64,000 nt of DNA from Mortierella alpina (GCA_029449245.1 JANATF010000003.1:1984001-2048000); one strand, 5' to 3'. Shown: positions 35,801 through 47,900, counted from the first letter of the stretch. Made by a program: numbers and translations. Notes: a model not told the origin generated them from the sequence alone.

Positions 35801-36585
35801 GGAAGACATTTCTCCTTATGCTGTTACTCACGTTGACTTTGTTATTGACGGGGTCGACAGCCAAAAGAATGTAGTTGAGGATACCGGCAACGATCAGCAG
35901 CAGATTGAAGAGCGAGGTCAGGCAAAGGAAGAACTTCATGAAGGGCGAGATTTGCTTGGGTGGTGACAGGATGTTGGGACCGTTTTCTAACAGACGCTGG
36001 GCTGCAGCAGAGGATTCAAGTCCTTTGCTGTTGGCTGCCTTGAGCGAGTCGATGCTGACGGCATATCTGGCTGCGATCTCGTCGATAGGGAACATATGCT
36101 CAGTCTACCATGTGCATACAAAACAAGACCGCGTCAGGTTAGTATACTTGAACTTGGAGCGGTGAGCGGGGTCGGATTACAACCCTGCCATGTTACACAA
36201 AGTAACAAGAGAGAGTCTGGAGTCTGTCATTCCACAAAAAGTCAAAACTGCCAGCCTTTGTTTGCACTGTCCTCCTGCATCCACGGCGTTTTTCGTGTCC
36301 ATGGCATAACAGGCTTGAATGGCGTTTTGATACTCCTTATGGTCTGCAGTGCGCTCTGGGAGAAGGGGGGTCCTCTCAAGCTCCACTTACAATGTCAAGA
36401 GACTTTTCATTCTTCGAGGCAGCTTCCCGTTTCCGGGTCTCCTTTTCCGAGAGTTCTTGAGTGGGTGGTGGTGCAGTGTGGGTCCTTGTCATCTTCAAGG
36501 GCTCGCTGAACTCTAGCGTCTGCTCATTGAGTTCCTGCTTTTCATTTGGGGCCGAGTTGGCAGAGGGACCGGCGTTGGAAGCCAT
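32806..36585 (-). CDS. P-type cation ATPase, P2C (Na,K-ATPase alpha-like)
   Basis: Predicted plasma-membrane ATP-driven cation pump. Exons: 36391-36585, 35832-36104, 32806-35718; sum in frame, 1,126 aa. Hydrophilic N-terminus, cation-ATPase N domain (HMFPIDEIAARYAVS), ten-helix layout. Motifs: SLTGETDPQ (actuator), VPEGLPATVTMLLT (M4), phosphorylation site DKTGTLTRNQMTV with Asp near residue 409, nucleotide-binding [43 protein letters not shown], and hinge [32 protein letters not shown]. The VETLG context before DKTG and SGSDVSK after the hinge are closer to P2C than to fungal P2D/ENA pumps. From memory of the animal enzyme, M5 reads HSMPE where Na,K-ATPase has SNIPE, and M6 DLGFEL where it has DLGTDM, so the ion specificity may differ. 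No beta subunit gene is seen nearby. Confidence 0.9.
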
Positions 36586-37527
36586 GACGTGAGAAGCGAG
36601 TTGCTTGATCCGTTCCTGGTACTAAGGGTAAGATATCAGACGCGATAAAAGTTGTAGGTAGTGTGCGTTGGCGCTTGGATCGGGCGAGGGTTGGTAGATC
36701 CAGCTGTGGGTAAGGAGGGGTGGAGCAGGGTGGAGGGAGTAGTGAAGTAGAGAGATAAGAAAGGGGTCGAACACGAACTGAGGGAAAGGTTGCGTTTTGT
36801 CCGTTCGTGAGTTTGGTGAACTATTTAAGAAAAATTCTTCAGCAGTGAGGGATGAGGGACACAGAGTACCCCCGGAAATCTAGATACAGGAGAGCAGTGG
36901 CTGCATCAGCATACTGCTGCCTCTGTACTGTGAAGCGTCTGTAAATAGAGTGTCAGCCATTGAGAGGAAAAAAGCAGAGCGAGGTGAGCCAATGCAGGCT
37001 GATAGGAAGGCCCGCTGCCCTTGGCTTGTTGTTGCGATGATGCCGCCTAACATAATAAATGAGCGGACAGACAAAAAAAAAAAAAAAAAAAGGTCGCTGC
37101 AGCACCATCCACAAATCGACTTTTTTTTTTTTTGCTTCCACTGAATCTAACGTCCGCTCACCCACTGGGGTATGATCTCGAAGGTTCATTATTTATATTT
37201 TGAGGCATTTTTTCCCACTCCTTTGCTTTGCCCTGTACGGCAGGGGCAGGGGCAGGAGAGATGGACAAAAACTTTGTTTTCAAGAAGATTTTTTTCGTTC
37301 CCTCAAGCGGCATTCTTATCAACAACGACCAAAAGACCAAATCTTTGTTTTTTACTCGTGCAAGAGCGCCGGCATCGTGAGCAAATGTAGCTCGTTGGGA
37401 AGCACGCTTGTTACTCACTCTTCAGGAGAGGAGTTACAGCAGCAGCAACAGCAACAGCAGCGCTCGATCTGATCCTGGTAAACAGCCAACAGACACCGAG
37501 ATCATATCTTCTCATCCGTTTCTCCTG
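36586..37527. other. promoter region of the P-type ATPase and gene-poor DNA
   Basis: Upstream of the ATPase start. TTAAATA (minus strand, about 36820-36828) may be a TATA element about 240 bp from the start. Poly-A (37072-37091) and poly-T (about 37121-37133) runs flank a short unique stretch. No gene supported. Confidence 0.4.
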
Positions 37528-37992
37528 TCACAATTTCTCGCTTTCGGAGGCACTTTCTGAGCAAGGAACCAATTGTTGATTGAGGATGATATGCAGTAGC
37601 AGAGGAGGGTCATCGCTGTTGTTTCGTGCAGTCAGCCTCGAAGGCGCCTTGGGCGCAATAGTGTAGAGATCGGGCTGAACCGAAAAGCGCCGCTGCGATA
37701 GTGGCTGGTCTACTGCATACCTGTCAAGTCGGCACCGGTCACTTGTTTCTAGCCTTTGAGCACTGAGTGGGTGGAATTGTCTGAGTTCATTCCACGTTCC
37801 TTGAAACCGGGACAAATTGGACGAGGCTTGCTCCAGATTGCCTTGTCTCTCGACATCATTGAAACCTCAGGTCCAAGATATGAAGGCCACTCAAATGGCA
37901 TGCACGCTGAGGAGCTCAGTGTGTGCACCCCTATCTCCTCCGTTGAGCGCTAATGCCACAAGCTTCCTCGGAGAATCCTCTGGTGATGCCAT
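37528..37992 (-). CDS. possible small two-exon gene, unknown product
   Basis: Doubtful. Minus-strand exon 37929-37992 encodes MASPEDSPRKLVALALNGGD; a GTGCAC donor and a CCTGAG acceptor join it in phase to 37528-37865 (FNDVERQGNLEQASSNLSRF and onwards), giving 133 aa. The second part is polar and mixed-charge, with a normal amino-acid balance and no low complexity, which is why I list it. A second intron starting at GTATGC (about 37720) is possible. No family resemblance. It may equally be a remnant of a larger gene or a chance open frame. Confidence 0.25.
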
Positions 37993-39580
37993 GGTACAGC
38001 GCACTTGAATATCTCTGACGGATGGCTGGTGCGACCCGACCCTGAGCACGCTCTCTATTCATTCTCAGCACCTTCGTCATCGCAAAATAGCAACACAACA
38101 AAACAATAACGCATTGTCGCTGATCAGCCATGTATATGCACCAATCTGACAATGGCCTGTTGGAACTTGTTGCCGTCATCCAACACAGCCTAAAATAAAA
38201 AGTCGACGAAGCGACTTTGGCTGAAGCAGCGAGACATGCGACTCTATGGAACATCCTTTCTTATTCCTCCTTGCGGATGCAGAGTGCAGAACCATCCACC
38301 AGAAGACGCCCGCTTTCTTTTAAGGGGATCCTGACCCTCTGTCGTCAGCTTGAACAATAGCCACAAACAGGTTTGCATATCATTTGATTGCGCCCAGGCT
38401 GAAGGAGTGTCAGCTACGATTCTCTGTTCTACCTCGCCTATTCTCATCGCAGAAAAAAAGAGCACCTGAGAGCTCGACATTGTGATGTGATTCATGTAAC
38501 GCAGGAGCCTGTACGTGGGTTGCATTCAAAGTCCCATTAAAAGATCTTGTGAAAGTGAGAGGGTGAAAATAGATCGGGCTAGTACAGTAGCATGGTGTAA
38601 TTTGAGCATGCACAAAAATATGCTAGATTGTATCACACCCCGTTCGCCATTTCCACCTGCTCGTCAGATAAGGAGGACCCAGACATGGACGCCCATGTTA
38701 AGGACGTCACATCTGGGATTCTCGATTTCAAGATACCCATGTGGATGATCATTGGTAGTCAACCACCTTTTGGTCATGGTACTCAGTAACTGCCACGCGT
38801 TATAGGCTGGATCTTTACCACAAATTAGAAGAGGGGGGGGGGGGCAAGTGGAGCTTTGTCATGACCCTGTGCCACATGCGCTAGGACCTGCCTGTCTCCT
38901 TTGCCGAGTGACCTTTCCCGCTCGGCGAGTAGTAAACCTAGGATCCGCGATGCCAACAAGTCGCACCAAGCAACTCTAGACATATTCGCCCTTATTAGCG
39001 CCTCTGCTCGTACACCGGCCTACTCCTCTGCTCCTCAAACATGATCCTCCGCCCTCGAAACTTGATCTACAACTGAACCAGGTTCCCACGACCATTTCCT
39101 TGAACTCAAAGTTGAACAAGTTGAACGTCGCAAAGCCCGGTCCGTTTAGACGCGAACTGCGCACCAAATTGCCGGTTGCTTGAAGAATGGTCCTGTCAAC
39201 ATCATCCCTATTACAGTTTCATTCGGCTGCCCACTTGTAGTAGGCCGCATACTTAACTTTTGCAAAAAAAAAAAAAAAACGACCGTGCGAGGACGCCACT
39301 GTGCTACGCATTCTCAGGAGGGAAGGCTTTCTTCGGGCGCTGTAGGATGTGGACTCCGAACTGCGTAGTTTTGATTTCCCTTTTCGAGCGTCCACCTGCA
39401 AGTTATGAACGTCCCTTCCTAGCATGCCGTGTCGTCCTGTTTGTTGATGAGAATATCCTTTGGCAATGTTCAAAAATGACAAAGTGATAAATAGGCACGA
39501 GTTGTCTTCCAAGTCTCCATAACAGCTTTTACTCATTCACACCCCACTCTCTACCCCTCATCCCCACTCAAATAGTCAAC
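37993..39580. other. gene-poor intergenic region before the ADP/ATP carrier
   Basis: About 1.6 kb with no supported gene. Contains a G12 run near 38827-38838 and an A16 run near 39264-39279. On the minus strand about 38976-39167 reads a short polar/aromatic peptide (FNLFNFEFKEMVVGTW) that could be a gene remnant, but it lacks a start, a splice context or a family. The last 100 bases are the CT-rich leader of the carrier gene. Confidence 0.35.
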
Positions 39581-40843
39581 ATGACAGCCACTGCATCCAG
39601 GAAGAGGGACGCCAAATCCTTCTTTTACGATTTCCTCATGGTACAAAGCATTCTTGCGCGGCACCTCAACCATTGCAATCCTCAGTTGCTTCAGTTGCTT
39701 GTGCCAAAAGCCCCCGTCGCTATTTATAAGTAAACATATGTTATTTTCTCTTTGGTAACCTGTTAGGGAGGAGTATCTGGTGGTATCTCCAAGACCGCTG
39801 CTGTAAGTTCGGTTTGCCTTCTACCTCATTGATATTCTACTTGTTAGATCACTTTTCTCACTCATAATAAAACTGCTGATAGGCACCCATCGAGCGCGTC
39901 AAGCTGCTTCTCCAGAACCAGGACGAGATGCTCAAATCAGGTCGCCTCTCTCATCCTTATAGGGGCATCACTGATTGCTTCAAACGGGTCGTTGCAGACG
40001 AAGGAGTCATCTCACTCTGGAGGGGCAACAACACGAATGTGATCCGTTACTTTCCTACGCAGGCACTCAACTTTGCCTTCCGCGATTATTACAAGGCTCT
40101 GTTCAACTTCAAAAAGGAACGTGATGGATATGGGAAATGGTTAGCTGGCAATCTAGCCGCTGGAGCAGCCGCAGGAGCCACCTCGCAACTCTTTGTGTAC
40201 TCGCTCGACTATGCGCGTACTCGTCTCTCAAGCGATGCCAAGGGTAAGGGCGGGTCTGCGCGTCAGTTCAATGGCTTGTTGGACGTCTACAGAAAGACTC
40301 TTGCCTCGGATGGTGTTGCTGGTCTTTACCGTGGCTTTACCCTGTCTATTGTCGGTATTGTGATCTACCGTGGTTTGTAAGTCGCCTGCTGATCATTAGG
40401 ACGAGCTGTTTGCAAAAAAAATGGGATAGAGGGATCAACCACTACGAGAGTAGGTCAACGCTAACAGTTTTTTTGTTCGTCCTTTTCTTTTTCTACAATC
40501 CTCTGGATATAGGTATTTTGGTCTGTACGACTCGCTCAAACCTTTGATGCCTGCTAGTCTTCAGAGCTCCATCATTCCTACCTTCATTCTCGGTTTTGGA
40601 GTCACCAACTTCGCAGGCTTAGCCTCCTACCCTGTCGACACTGTGCGCCGCCGCATGATGATGACCTCCGGTGAAGCTGTCAAGTACAAATCCTCGATGG
40701 ACGCATTCCAACAGATTATCAGAAAGGAAGGGTACAGGTCGTTCTTCAAGGGCGGCGGCGCCAACTTTTTGCGAGGTGTCGCCGGAGCTGGTGTCCTGAG
40801 TGGTTACGACCAGCTTCAGTTGCTGTTCAAGGGCAATGCTTAG
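39581..40843 (+). CDS. AAC: mitochondrial ADP/ATP carrier
   Basis: Inner-membrane exchanger of matrix ATP for cytosolic ADP. Exons: 39581-39640, 39767-39802 (36 nt), 39883-40376, 40513-40843; sum in frame, 306 aa, the usual length. Three mitochondrial-carrier repeats: PxDxxKxR-type loops appear as [25 protein letters not shown] and [12 protein letters not shown]. The last contains RRRMMM, the diagnostic ADP/ATP-carrier signature. Other landmarks are [22 protein letters not shown] and [18 protein letters not shown]. The first repeat is broken by two introns flanking the 36-nt exon [12 protein letters not shown]. Start at the only ATG with a good leader (AGTCAACATG) and the short [19 protein letters not shown]-terminus. 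No cleavable presequence, as expected for the family. Confidence 0.96.
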
Positions 40844-41265
40844 AGTGGCCCATCTGGATAGCCAGGGCGACTGTACCCTTTTCGTGAGTGCCAGTTTTTC
40901 TGGTCAATCTTGCGGTCCTCAATCACCACTACGTGGTAACACTCCCTCCTCCGCTCAACTGTCTTGACCAACTCTCCACTCAATTCAATACACACTCCTC
41001 CCCACTCAATTCAATACGCACTCCTCCCCACTCACTTCAATATACACTCCTCCCCACTCTTATGCTATGTATGTAGTCAGCAGGCAAGCTTTGATTAAAC
41101 AATATATTTACAATTGAACTTGGGGTAATTGCTATTTTCTTGATAGCGAGACTACTACTACAAGTATAGTGGGATTGGATATTATGGGAAAAGACTTCCC
41201 ACGAGGGGGTGCAAAATGACGCGCTTTGCAGATCCTGCTGGACTTGATGTCTCTTTGTTCTTAGT
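40844..41265. other. convergent intergenic region with minisatellite
   Basis: 3' ends of the ADP/ATP carrier (+) and Csm1 (-) genes face each other here. A 26-bp tandem repeat occupies 40975-41058. No coding sequence supported. Confidence 0.5.
40975..41058. repeat. 26-bp minisatellite, about 3.2 copies
   Basis: Copies at 40975-41000, 41001-41026 and 41027-41052, plus a 6-bp partial. Consensus begins CCACTCAATTCAATACAC and continues ACTCCTCC. Copies differ at only a few positions. Confidence 0.9.
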
Positions 41266-43094
41266 CTATGAGGCTTTTCCATTGTTGAATGCAAGCATGT
41301 TCTCGAATAGTTTGCTCTCGAACTGGCTCTGGAACTCAATCTCTTCCGTTAGGTAGTCTGGTAGGTGCTTCAGCAGCTTTGCGTCTCGTTTTTCTTCAAT
41401 CCTGGGAGTGTAGGTGACCTTATTAGCAGTGTAGTCGTACGTCAGGGTGAATCGTAAAGCTAAACAAAAGAACATGGAGTGAATTCAGTCTTTGTGTCCC
41501 TAGTTGTCTCTCCATCTTTCCATCTTCCTAGCGACAATATTTCTGCCAAAAACAATCTTGAATCAAAACTTAATGACTTACTGCCATGGTATCCTATATT
41601 CTCACAGTCCCATACGCTCGCGCGCTTTTCCTTGTTGGACCGTGGATGTGCGTTACGAGGGACAAACTTAAAGCACGTCCTGTCTTCGGGGTCTTTGATG
41701 CTGCCCGCAGGTCCAGACGGCGGAGCCTCTTCTGAGGCAGAGGCAGAGGTTGATCTCAAGGTAGAGCTCTTGGCTTTGGCCTTTTGTTCCTGCTCGTATT
41801 GCTGTCTAAATTTTTCCTCGCAGTCTCTCAATTGGCGTTGTAAGGTGCGTACTGAATCCAAGATATTGTGAACAAAAAAAGGTCAGACAGTATCCTTATT
41901 GCGTTCATGCTTCACCCTCGTCCTAAACCGTCTCGTGCTTTCAGCAAATGTACCTTGGGCGTTTAATATCTCAGCCTTGTCTCGAAGCTTCTCTTGATTT
42001 CTCAGTGCGGCTGGGGATCACATAAGGAACAACGAGGATAAAGGTGAGTACATGCCCATGCGTTTCAGAACAGTAAACATAGCGGCATAGCAGCAATAGT
42101 AGCATAGCAAAGGAAACGACATAGCAACTAGGCAAGTCCATACATTCGAGTTGTGGTTCCATCTGGGCGCGGTAGTTTTCTGCGCTTTGGGTTGCCTCCT
42201 CCAATTTGGCGCGATATTCATCGAGAAGTCGTTCAGCTTCTGTTACCCGAAGTTGCTTAAGATGCTTATATTTGGCACTTAAATCCTCGTATGCCACTGC
42301 AAGCTTTTTTTTTGGGGACGACAGAATAGAGAAAACAGGACGTTAGGTTGTATTCAGAATCGATCCTAGCGTAACCGATTGGTTGTTCGTTTCGTCGTGT
42401 CTGAAGGAAGAACTGTACCTGTTCGGGTGTCATTGAACTTGCCGAACGCGGGTTCTTTTTACCCGACTTTCCATCATCCTTTGTAGTGACAGAGCTGATC
42501 TTACTGGCCTTGCTGGGCGCTACACTTGCATTTTCCTGATTCTCCATGGTCGAGCTGTTTCCGTTCTTGCTTTTCAACACTGCAGACTGTTGTTGCTGCT
42601 GTTGTTGTGGTGCTTGCTGTGGCGGTTGCGTTTTGACTGGGGCTGCTTTTGTTCCAGCAGCGGATGTTGTGGTCGCTACTCTTTTGGCGGGTTTTGGCCG
42701 CGGTTGTTGAGGTTTCATACGCCTTACTAGGGGCTCGTCGTCAGAGTCGTCGAGGTCGGGAAGATCCTTGAGCGCCAGAGCCATCTTGCTAGATCTCGGT
42801 GCTATGGATGATCAAGCATAATGAGCAGAAACAGTTAGGTGTCTGAATGGTTGGATGATCCTGGGTTGGATCCAGGGGTGGTGGGCCAGGTTGATCATGC
42901 ATCATGCGCACCTTCAGGTTCTGAATCTGAGTAAACTTGGCTGGAGACAGTGCGCTGCATTTGGAGGACAAGACGGAGGGTGAGCTGATGATTCCGTGCA
43001 CACTTACGCATCGGGCATTCTGCTGCTAGACATGATGGGTTACCTTGATGCCTGCCTTTGAGGCAGCGGCCGGTCGAGCGCGTTTTGGAGGCAT
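41266..43094 (-). CDS. CSM1: monopolin complex subunit Csm1/Pcs1-like
   Basis: Likely V-shaped coiled-coil kinetochore/rDNA crosslinker; in yeasts it helps clamp microtubule attachment sites and links cohesin/condensin to rDNA. Minus-strand exons: 43044-43094, 42912-42954, 42376-42801, 42144-42296, 41954-42010, 41582-41851, 41266-41459; sum in frame, 397 aa. Basic N-terminus MPPKRARPAAASK, acidic patch (DLPDLDDSDDEP), Pro/Gln/Lys-rich disordered region, coiled coil about 170-270 (YEDLSAKYKHLKQLRVTEAE; LRNQEKLRDKAEILNAQ; LQRQLRDCEEKFRQQYEQEQ), then the C-terminal globular Csm1 domain with FTLTYDYTANKVTYTP and LPDYLTEEIEFQSQF. The third intron uses an unusual GTTACG donor that restores phase; a nearer GTACAG donor would break frame. 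Called mainly on the C-terminal domain. Confidence 0.85.
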
Positions 43095-44973
43095 GGTGTG
43101 GAGTTAGGATGTGGAAGGTAACTTGACCAAGGGGGAAGCAACGGGCAAAGCAAAAGGAGAAAAAAAAAAAAGGCAGTGACTTTGAGGGGGGGCACAAACA
43201 CCCGCCGTCAAATTTTTTTTGAGAGCTCGCGACAAGACCAGGAACAGCTCAAGTGGACAAGCACACATCCGGTCCAAATCCAGACGTGTTTTGTTCCTGC
43301 TACTCCGAAAGCATTGAGCAGGAGCCATGACCAGCCAGCCACTGTCCTTGTTTGCCCTTGCCTTCGAACTTCGAACCAGCTGGCTAACCTTGACTGGCCA
43401 TTGTTGCGGTGGACCTTGAGCATTCGGAGCAATAGCCAGGATCGCGTGGCATTGAATATGGCGTGTGCAGATGATCATTTACGCAGACAACAAACGCCGT
43501 GGACCTCGAGCAGTAACATTGCCATACTCGCAGGAGGATGAACAATCTATCTGTTTATCTGCCCACAGGAAAAACTCGTCGATACACGAGGACAATAGCT
43601 TGCCGCAAGAAGTCGCAGCAGACGGCACGGTATGTGACACAGCAGTTGGAATCGCAATTGCTCAGACAAGCGTGCCCCATCGACCAAGGCAATCGAGAAG
43701 GGTATGAGCATAATAGTCTAGGACAGCCAATGGCGACATACGGCTCCTATTTGTAGAAAAGCAAGGAGTCCTTCATCCCTCCTTTCCAACCTCATGTTGT
43801 CCGTGTCGGCCCTGTTGAATGAGCGCCCTTGCTTTTTTTCTTTTGTTTCCATCATCAACGTGCCTGGTCCCAGGAGACGTGTCTGAATTTTCATACGTCT
43901 AGAGGAACGCGACTGCGACCGGGGGATGCGCCAGACTACATAGGTTGCAAGTTAATATATACTTTACGACGCGGTACATCAAGTAATGTAGTAAGCTGTG
44001 GTATTCTTTTTTGAACTTTCCGACAAAATGCATCGTAGCTTGCCACAAGGGGGGGACAAAGGGACAGACGCCCTCGTTTTGGTTTGGGTTGTGCCATATG
44101 CCATATCATGGCATGCAATGTTCATTCTCCTTTTTATAGTCTGCTCGAATCATGACAAAGACTGCAGACAGACTGGCAAGGGCAAACGGTCCATGGTCCT
44201 TCGCATAAAGCACATGTGCCTCGCCGGCCCACCTGCCCGCCTGCCTGCCCGCCTGCGTGTGCATGGTGTGCATGGTGTGTTTGAACTTTGAAGGACTGCT
44301 TCGCTGTAGGGGTGTCCATAAATGTGAGTATGAGAAGTTGACGGGCGCTGGGGCTTGTCCATCTCGACTTTGTGTGCCTGTCAAGAGGGCCCTTTTAAAT
44401 TGGCTCTTCCTCTCTCGTTGCATCCTCCATTCCACCTTTCTTTTCTCTCCCTGTCTCTCTGTCTCTCTGTCTCTCTGTCTCTCTTCCCCTCTCGCTCTTT
44501 TCTCCACCTTAACGCCCTCACCGTCCACACTCGCGCGCTCGCTCGCATCTTCTCTTGACCTCTCCCCGTCCCCGTCCCTGTTCCTCATCAAAGCACACAT
44601 CTTGTCCTCATCCCCAATCACCCAGCCCTCGAATGTCTCCTGCTGCACAAATCTAGCCTTCGCTCTCTGTCTCCACCGTCTTCTTCGTCTTCGTCCTCAC
44701 TCTCTCACTGTTCACACACTCTCTCTCCTACTCTCTCACTGAGCGTGAGTGTCTGTGTGTGTCTGTGTAGTGCTCCAGATCAGCCCTGTCCCCGTTCAGA
44801 TCTCTCTCGGGACAACGATCCCATAGCCGCATTGAAGCCAGCGCACATTCCCGCCCATCCTCTTTGCCAATCCCTCGACTGTCTCCATTTCATCAAACGG
44901 ACCTCTACGTAGCTCGACTCTTGCTTCAGGACAGTTCTCCTCTACTCGCAACCTTCACTGCCAGGAAGACGCC
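43095..44973. other. divergent intergenic region between Csm1 and ABC transporter
   Basis: Nearly 1.9 kb between divergent genes, so it contains both promoters. The first part is unremarkable. From about 44400 the plus strand becomes strongly CT-rich, with a CTGTCTCT repeat at about 44451-44484, the presumed leader of the transporter gene. No tRNA or other RNA gene seen. Confidence 0.4.
44451..44484. repeat. CTGTCTCT microsatellite
   Basis: Four tandem copies of an 8-bp CTGTCTCT unit in the CT-rich leader of the ABC transporter gene. Confidence 0.85.
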
Positions 44974-47900
44974 ATGCCACTCTCAGTACACCGATCCTCT
45001 CGACAGCGCCATAGTAATCACGATGACTTGTCCTCATCCATGTCTGCAGAGCCTATTGTTTTGAAGGGTGGCCATTCCTTCAACTTTATCTCGCAGTGGT
45101 TCTTCCTCTGGGTGATACCTCTGCTGAGACGGAGCAGGGCAGACTCGGACTTCGATCCGGATTCGATCGAGCTTCAAACGGAGGAGTCTGCTCAGTATGC
45201 CGGCGAACGACTCGGCGAGCGCTGGCGACAGGAGGTGCTCGACTACAAGGAAAAGTAAGTGATGGTGCGACTCTGGGGTCTTGGTGGTCCCCTCCTGTTC
45301 CCCTCCTGTGAGCTTGTCCGCCCCCTCTAGGGTCACACAGCACTATGTACCCTTGCTTCCATCGTGCCTGGATTCCCCCTTTTAATGCGTATCTCGCCAG
45401 GCGACGGCCCGATACTGGGACGGAGATCCGGATCTTTTTGAAGGGCGAAATTTCTTTTGGCAAGATGCCGTTCGAGTGGCGTGAATAGCATTCGAGATCT
45501 TTGGAACCCCCCTTCCCCTGACCCACCTGCACCAGATGAAGCTCAGTACTCCTATCTCTCCCCTTTTTCTGCCCTTGTTTGCAGTCATGCTGCAATGCGC
45601 TACACCCTAGACTTGCTGGTTCATTAGCGGCTTCGTAGCCAACGCCGTTGACGCTTGCTCGGCCCCTTGTCGGGCTGAAATCTTCGCGTATCAACGATAG
45701 CGAAGGATAAACAAAACAGCATACAGAGGAGCGGGCCTGCATCATTGATGACAGGGTCATGTTCTATCTTCTGTGTTAGCGCCGCATTTAAGCCTCCTTG
45801 TCCCACGGCCATTTCTAGGCTAATCTCTCTTTCATCGTTCAACATGAGGTCTAGGCGCGGGGTAAACTAGATAGGGGGTGGAGTCAGATCATGGCCGGAT
45901 ATGGCTCTTGCTGTCCAGGTGTACTTTTTCCGTCAGGCAATCGTTTCCCTTTCATTTACCTTATCCGCAACCACTCGCACGCAAAACAAATGTGCACGCA
46001 TAAGCACGTCCCTTTCCCCCCTTGATGGAGGCGACGACGAAAACAGGGTTCTAGATGTCTAGATGCTGCTAACGACGGCAGACATGCTTTTACCTATCCT
46101 GACCCGCTCTTTTACGTCGAAGCGAGCTCACCCATGCATTGCCCCTTCCTCATCTCCCGTCTTCTCCTTCTTTCTCCTCTATTTCTTGCCTCTCATGCGC
46201 GCATATTTTTTCTCTCACTCTGTGCGTTTGTTACAAACTATAGAGCATCGATCAGCAGAGCATTAATGAGCGCATTCGGCCGTCCATACCTCATGCTCGC
46301 ATTTTACAAGGTGTTCTGGATCGTCTTTACCTATCTGGGGGCATACTTCCTCGTAAGCCGACTCATCGGCTTTGTCGAGTCTACAGACTCTGCGGCTGAC
46401 CTAGATGAGCAGGACCAGGAGCTGATGCCTCTCACCGAAGGCTATCTTTATGCGTTCGGCCTGTTCCTGACCTGCATAGGCAGCAGTGTCTGCATTCAGC
46501 AGGTCATGGCCGAGTGCACCCGTATCGGTGTTCAGGTACATTACCACGTTGTCCATCTCGTTTCAAATCGTTACCTACACGTGTTTCCATGAGCCTCCTT
46601 TCTGACAAGGACCCCCTTTTTCGCTTTGCCCTAACTGTATTCGCTAATATAGGTCCGAGCTGGCCTTATGGTGCTCATCTATCGCAAGTCTCTCAAGCTA
46701 TCCTCGCCTCACGGCGGCATTGGCAACATCATCAACCTGCTCTCGAACGACTGCAATCGAGTGGCCGAGTCGTTTGTGAACTTTCATTTCCTCTGGAGCT
46801 CTGCCCTGGAGATTCTTGGTAAGCCGATGCGTTCTCTCCTATACTGTTCTTCGTTCCTCTTCTCGCTCCCTCTTGGGCTTTTTTCACCTAGCACTGGGAA
46901 ATAGCACGCTTCTCACCAGAATCTTACACCCCTGCTTCTAGTCGTTATTGCCTTGGCCTTTGTGGAACTCCAAATTGCGGCTGTGCCGGCCTTGATCATC
47001 CTTGTGCTGCTGTTCCCAGTCCAGTACCTGCTCTCGCTCTTCACAGCACGCGTTAACGCCATGGCGACCAACTCAACAACTGCCAGGGTTCACATTATGT
47101 CTGAACTCCTGACCGCCATCAAGCTGATCAAGTTTTATGCCTGGGAATCTTATTTCCGGGATCGCGTCACTCGCGTGCGCGCCAAGGAGATCCGGGAACT
47201 GCGACGAGGAATGTACCTCAAAATCACATCCTTTGCTCTCGTGTTTGCGGCACCGGTTGTGACCACTCTGGCGTGCATGTGCGTTTATGAGCTTAGCGAG
47301 GACGGCAAAGCGAGAGGCGATGTCAAGGCCAGTGTCGTTTTCACTATCTTGTCCATCTTCAACACCCTGCGATACCCTCTAATCATGCTTCCGATCGCTG
47401 TCAAGACCACCTTGGGGGCCCTATTGAGCTTTGATCGATTGAACGGCTTCTTGAGCCTCCCTGAAGTCGAGCCTCTTCAGCTCCATGGTGGCACGGATGA
47501 CTCTGATCGGGAAAGTGCTGGATCTTGCTCGGTCATGGCTGACGGTTTGGTCATGAACGGATCTCGCAGCGATAGTGGAGACACCAAAGAGATGGAGCGA
47601 AAGGCCCTCCGTCGTGAGATTGCTCGCCTGCGCATTTACATGAAAGACGCTGATTTTGGCTGGCCAGAGTCGCAAGAGTCGAATCCCACGCTCAAATTCA
47701 TCAGCATGAAGGTCGAGCCTAAAGAATTGGTGGCGATCGTAGGCGATGTCGGATCTGGAAGTACGTTTTATTTTTCCACATGGATACACTGGCACATTGG
47801 ATGCTCCGCTAATTACTCAGCCTAGTCCAAACTAACGTGCTGGGAACCTGTTACGTTTGTTACTTTTTCGGATAGAATCCTCGACGCTGGCCGCCATAAT

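Noticed and set aside
43176-43541. 121-aa plus-strand open frame upstream of Csm1
   Set aside because: No family similarity and poor composition; likely promoter DNA.
44106-44648. Minus-strand Arg/Glu-rich open frame in the divergent region
   Set aside because: It is the complement of the CT-rich leader of the ABC transporter, with repeated RERETER-type low complexity.
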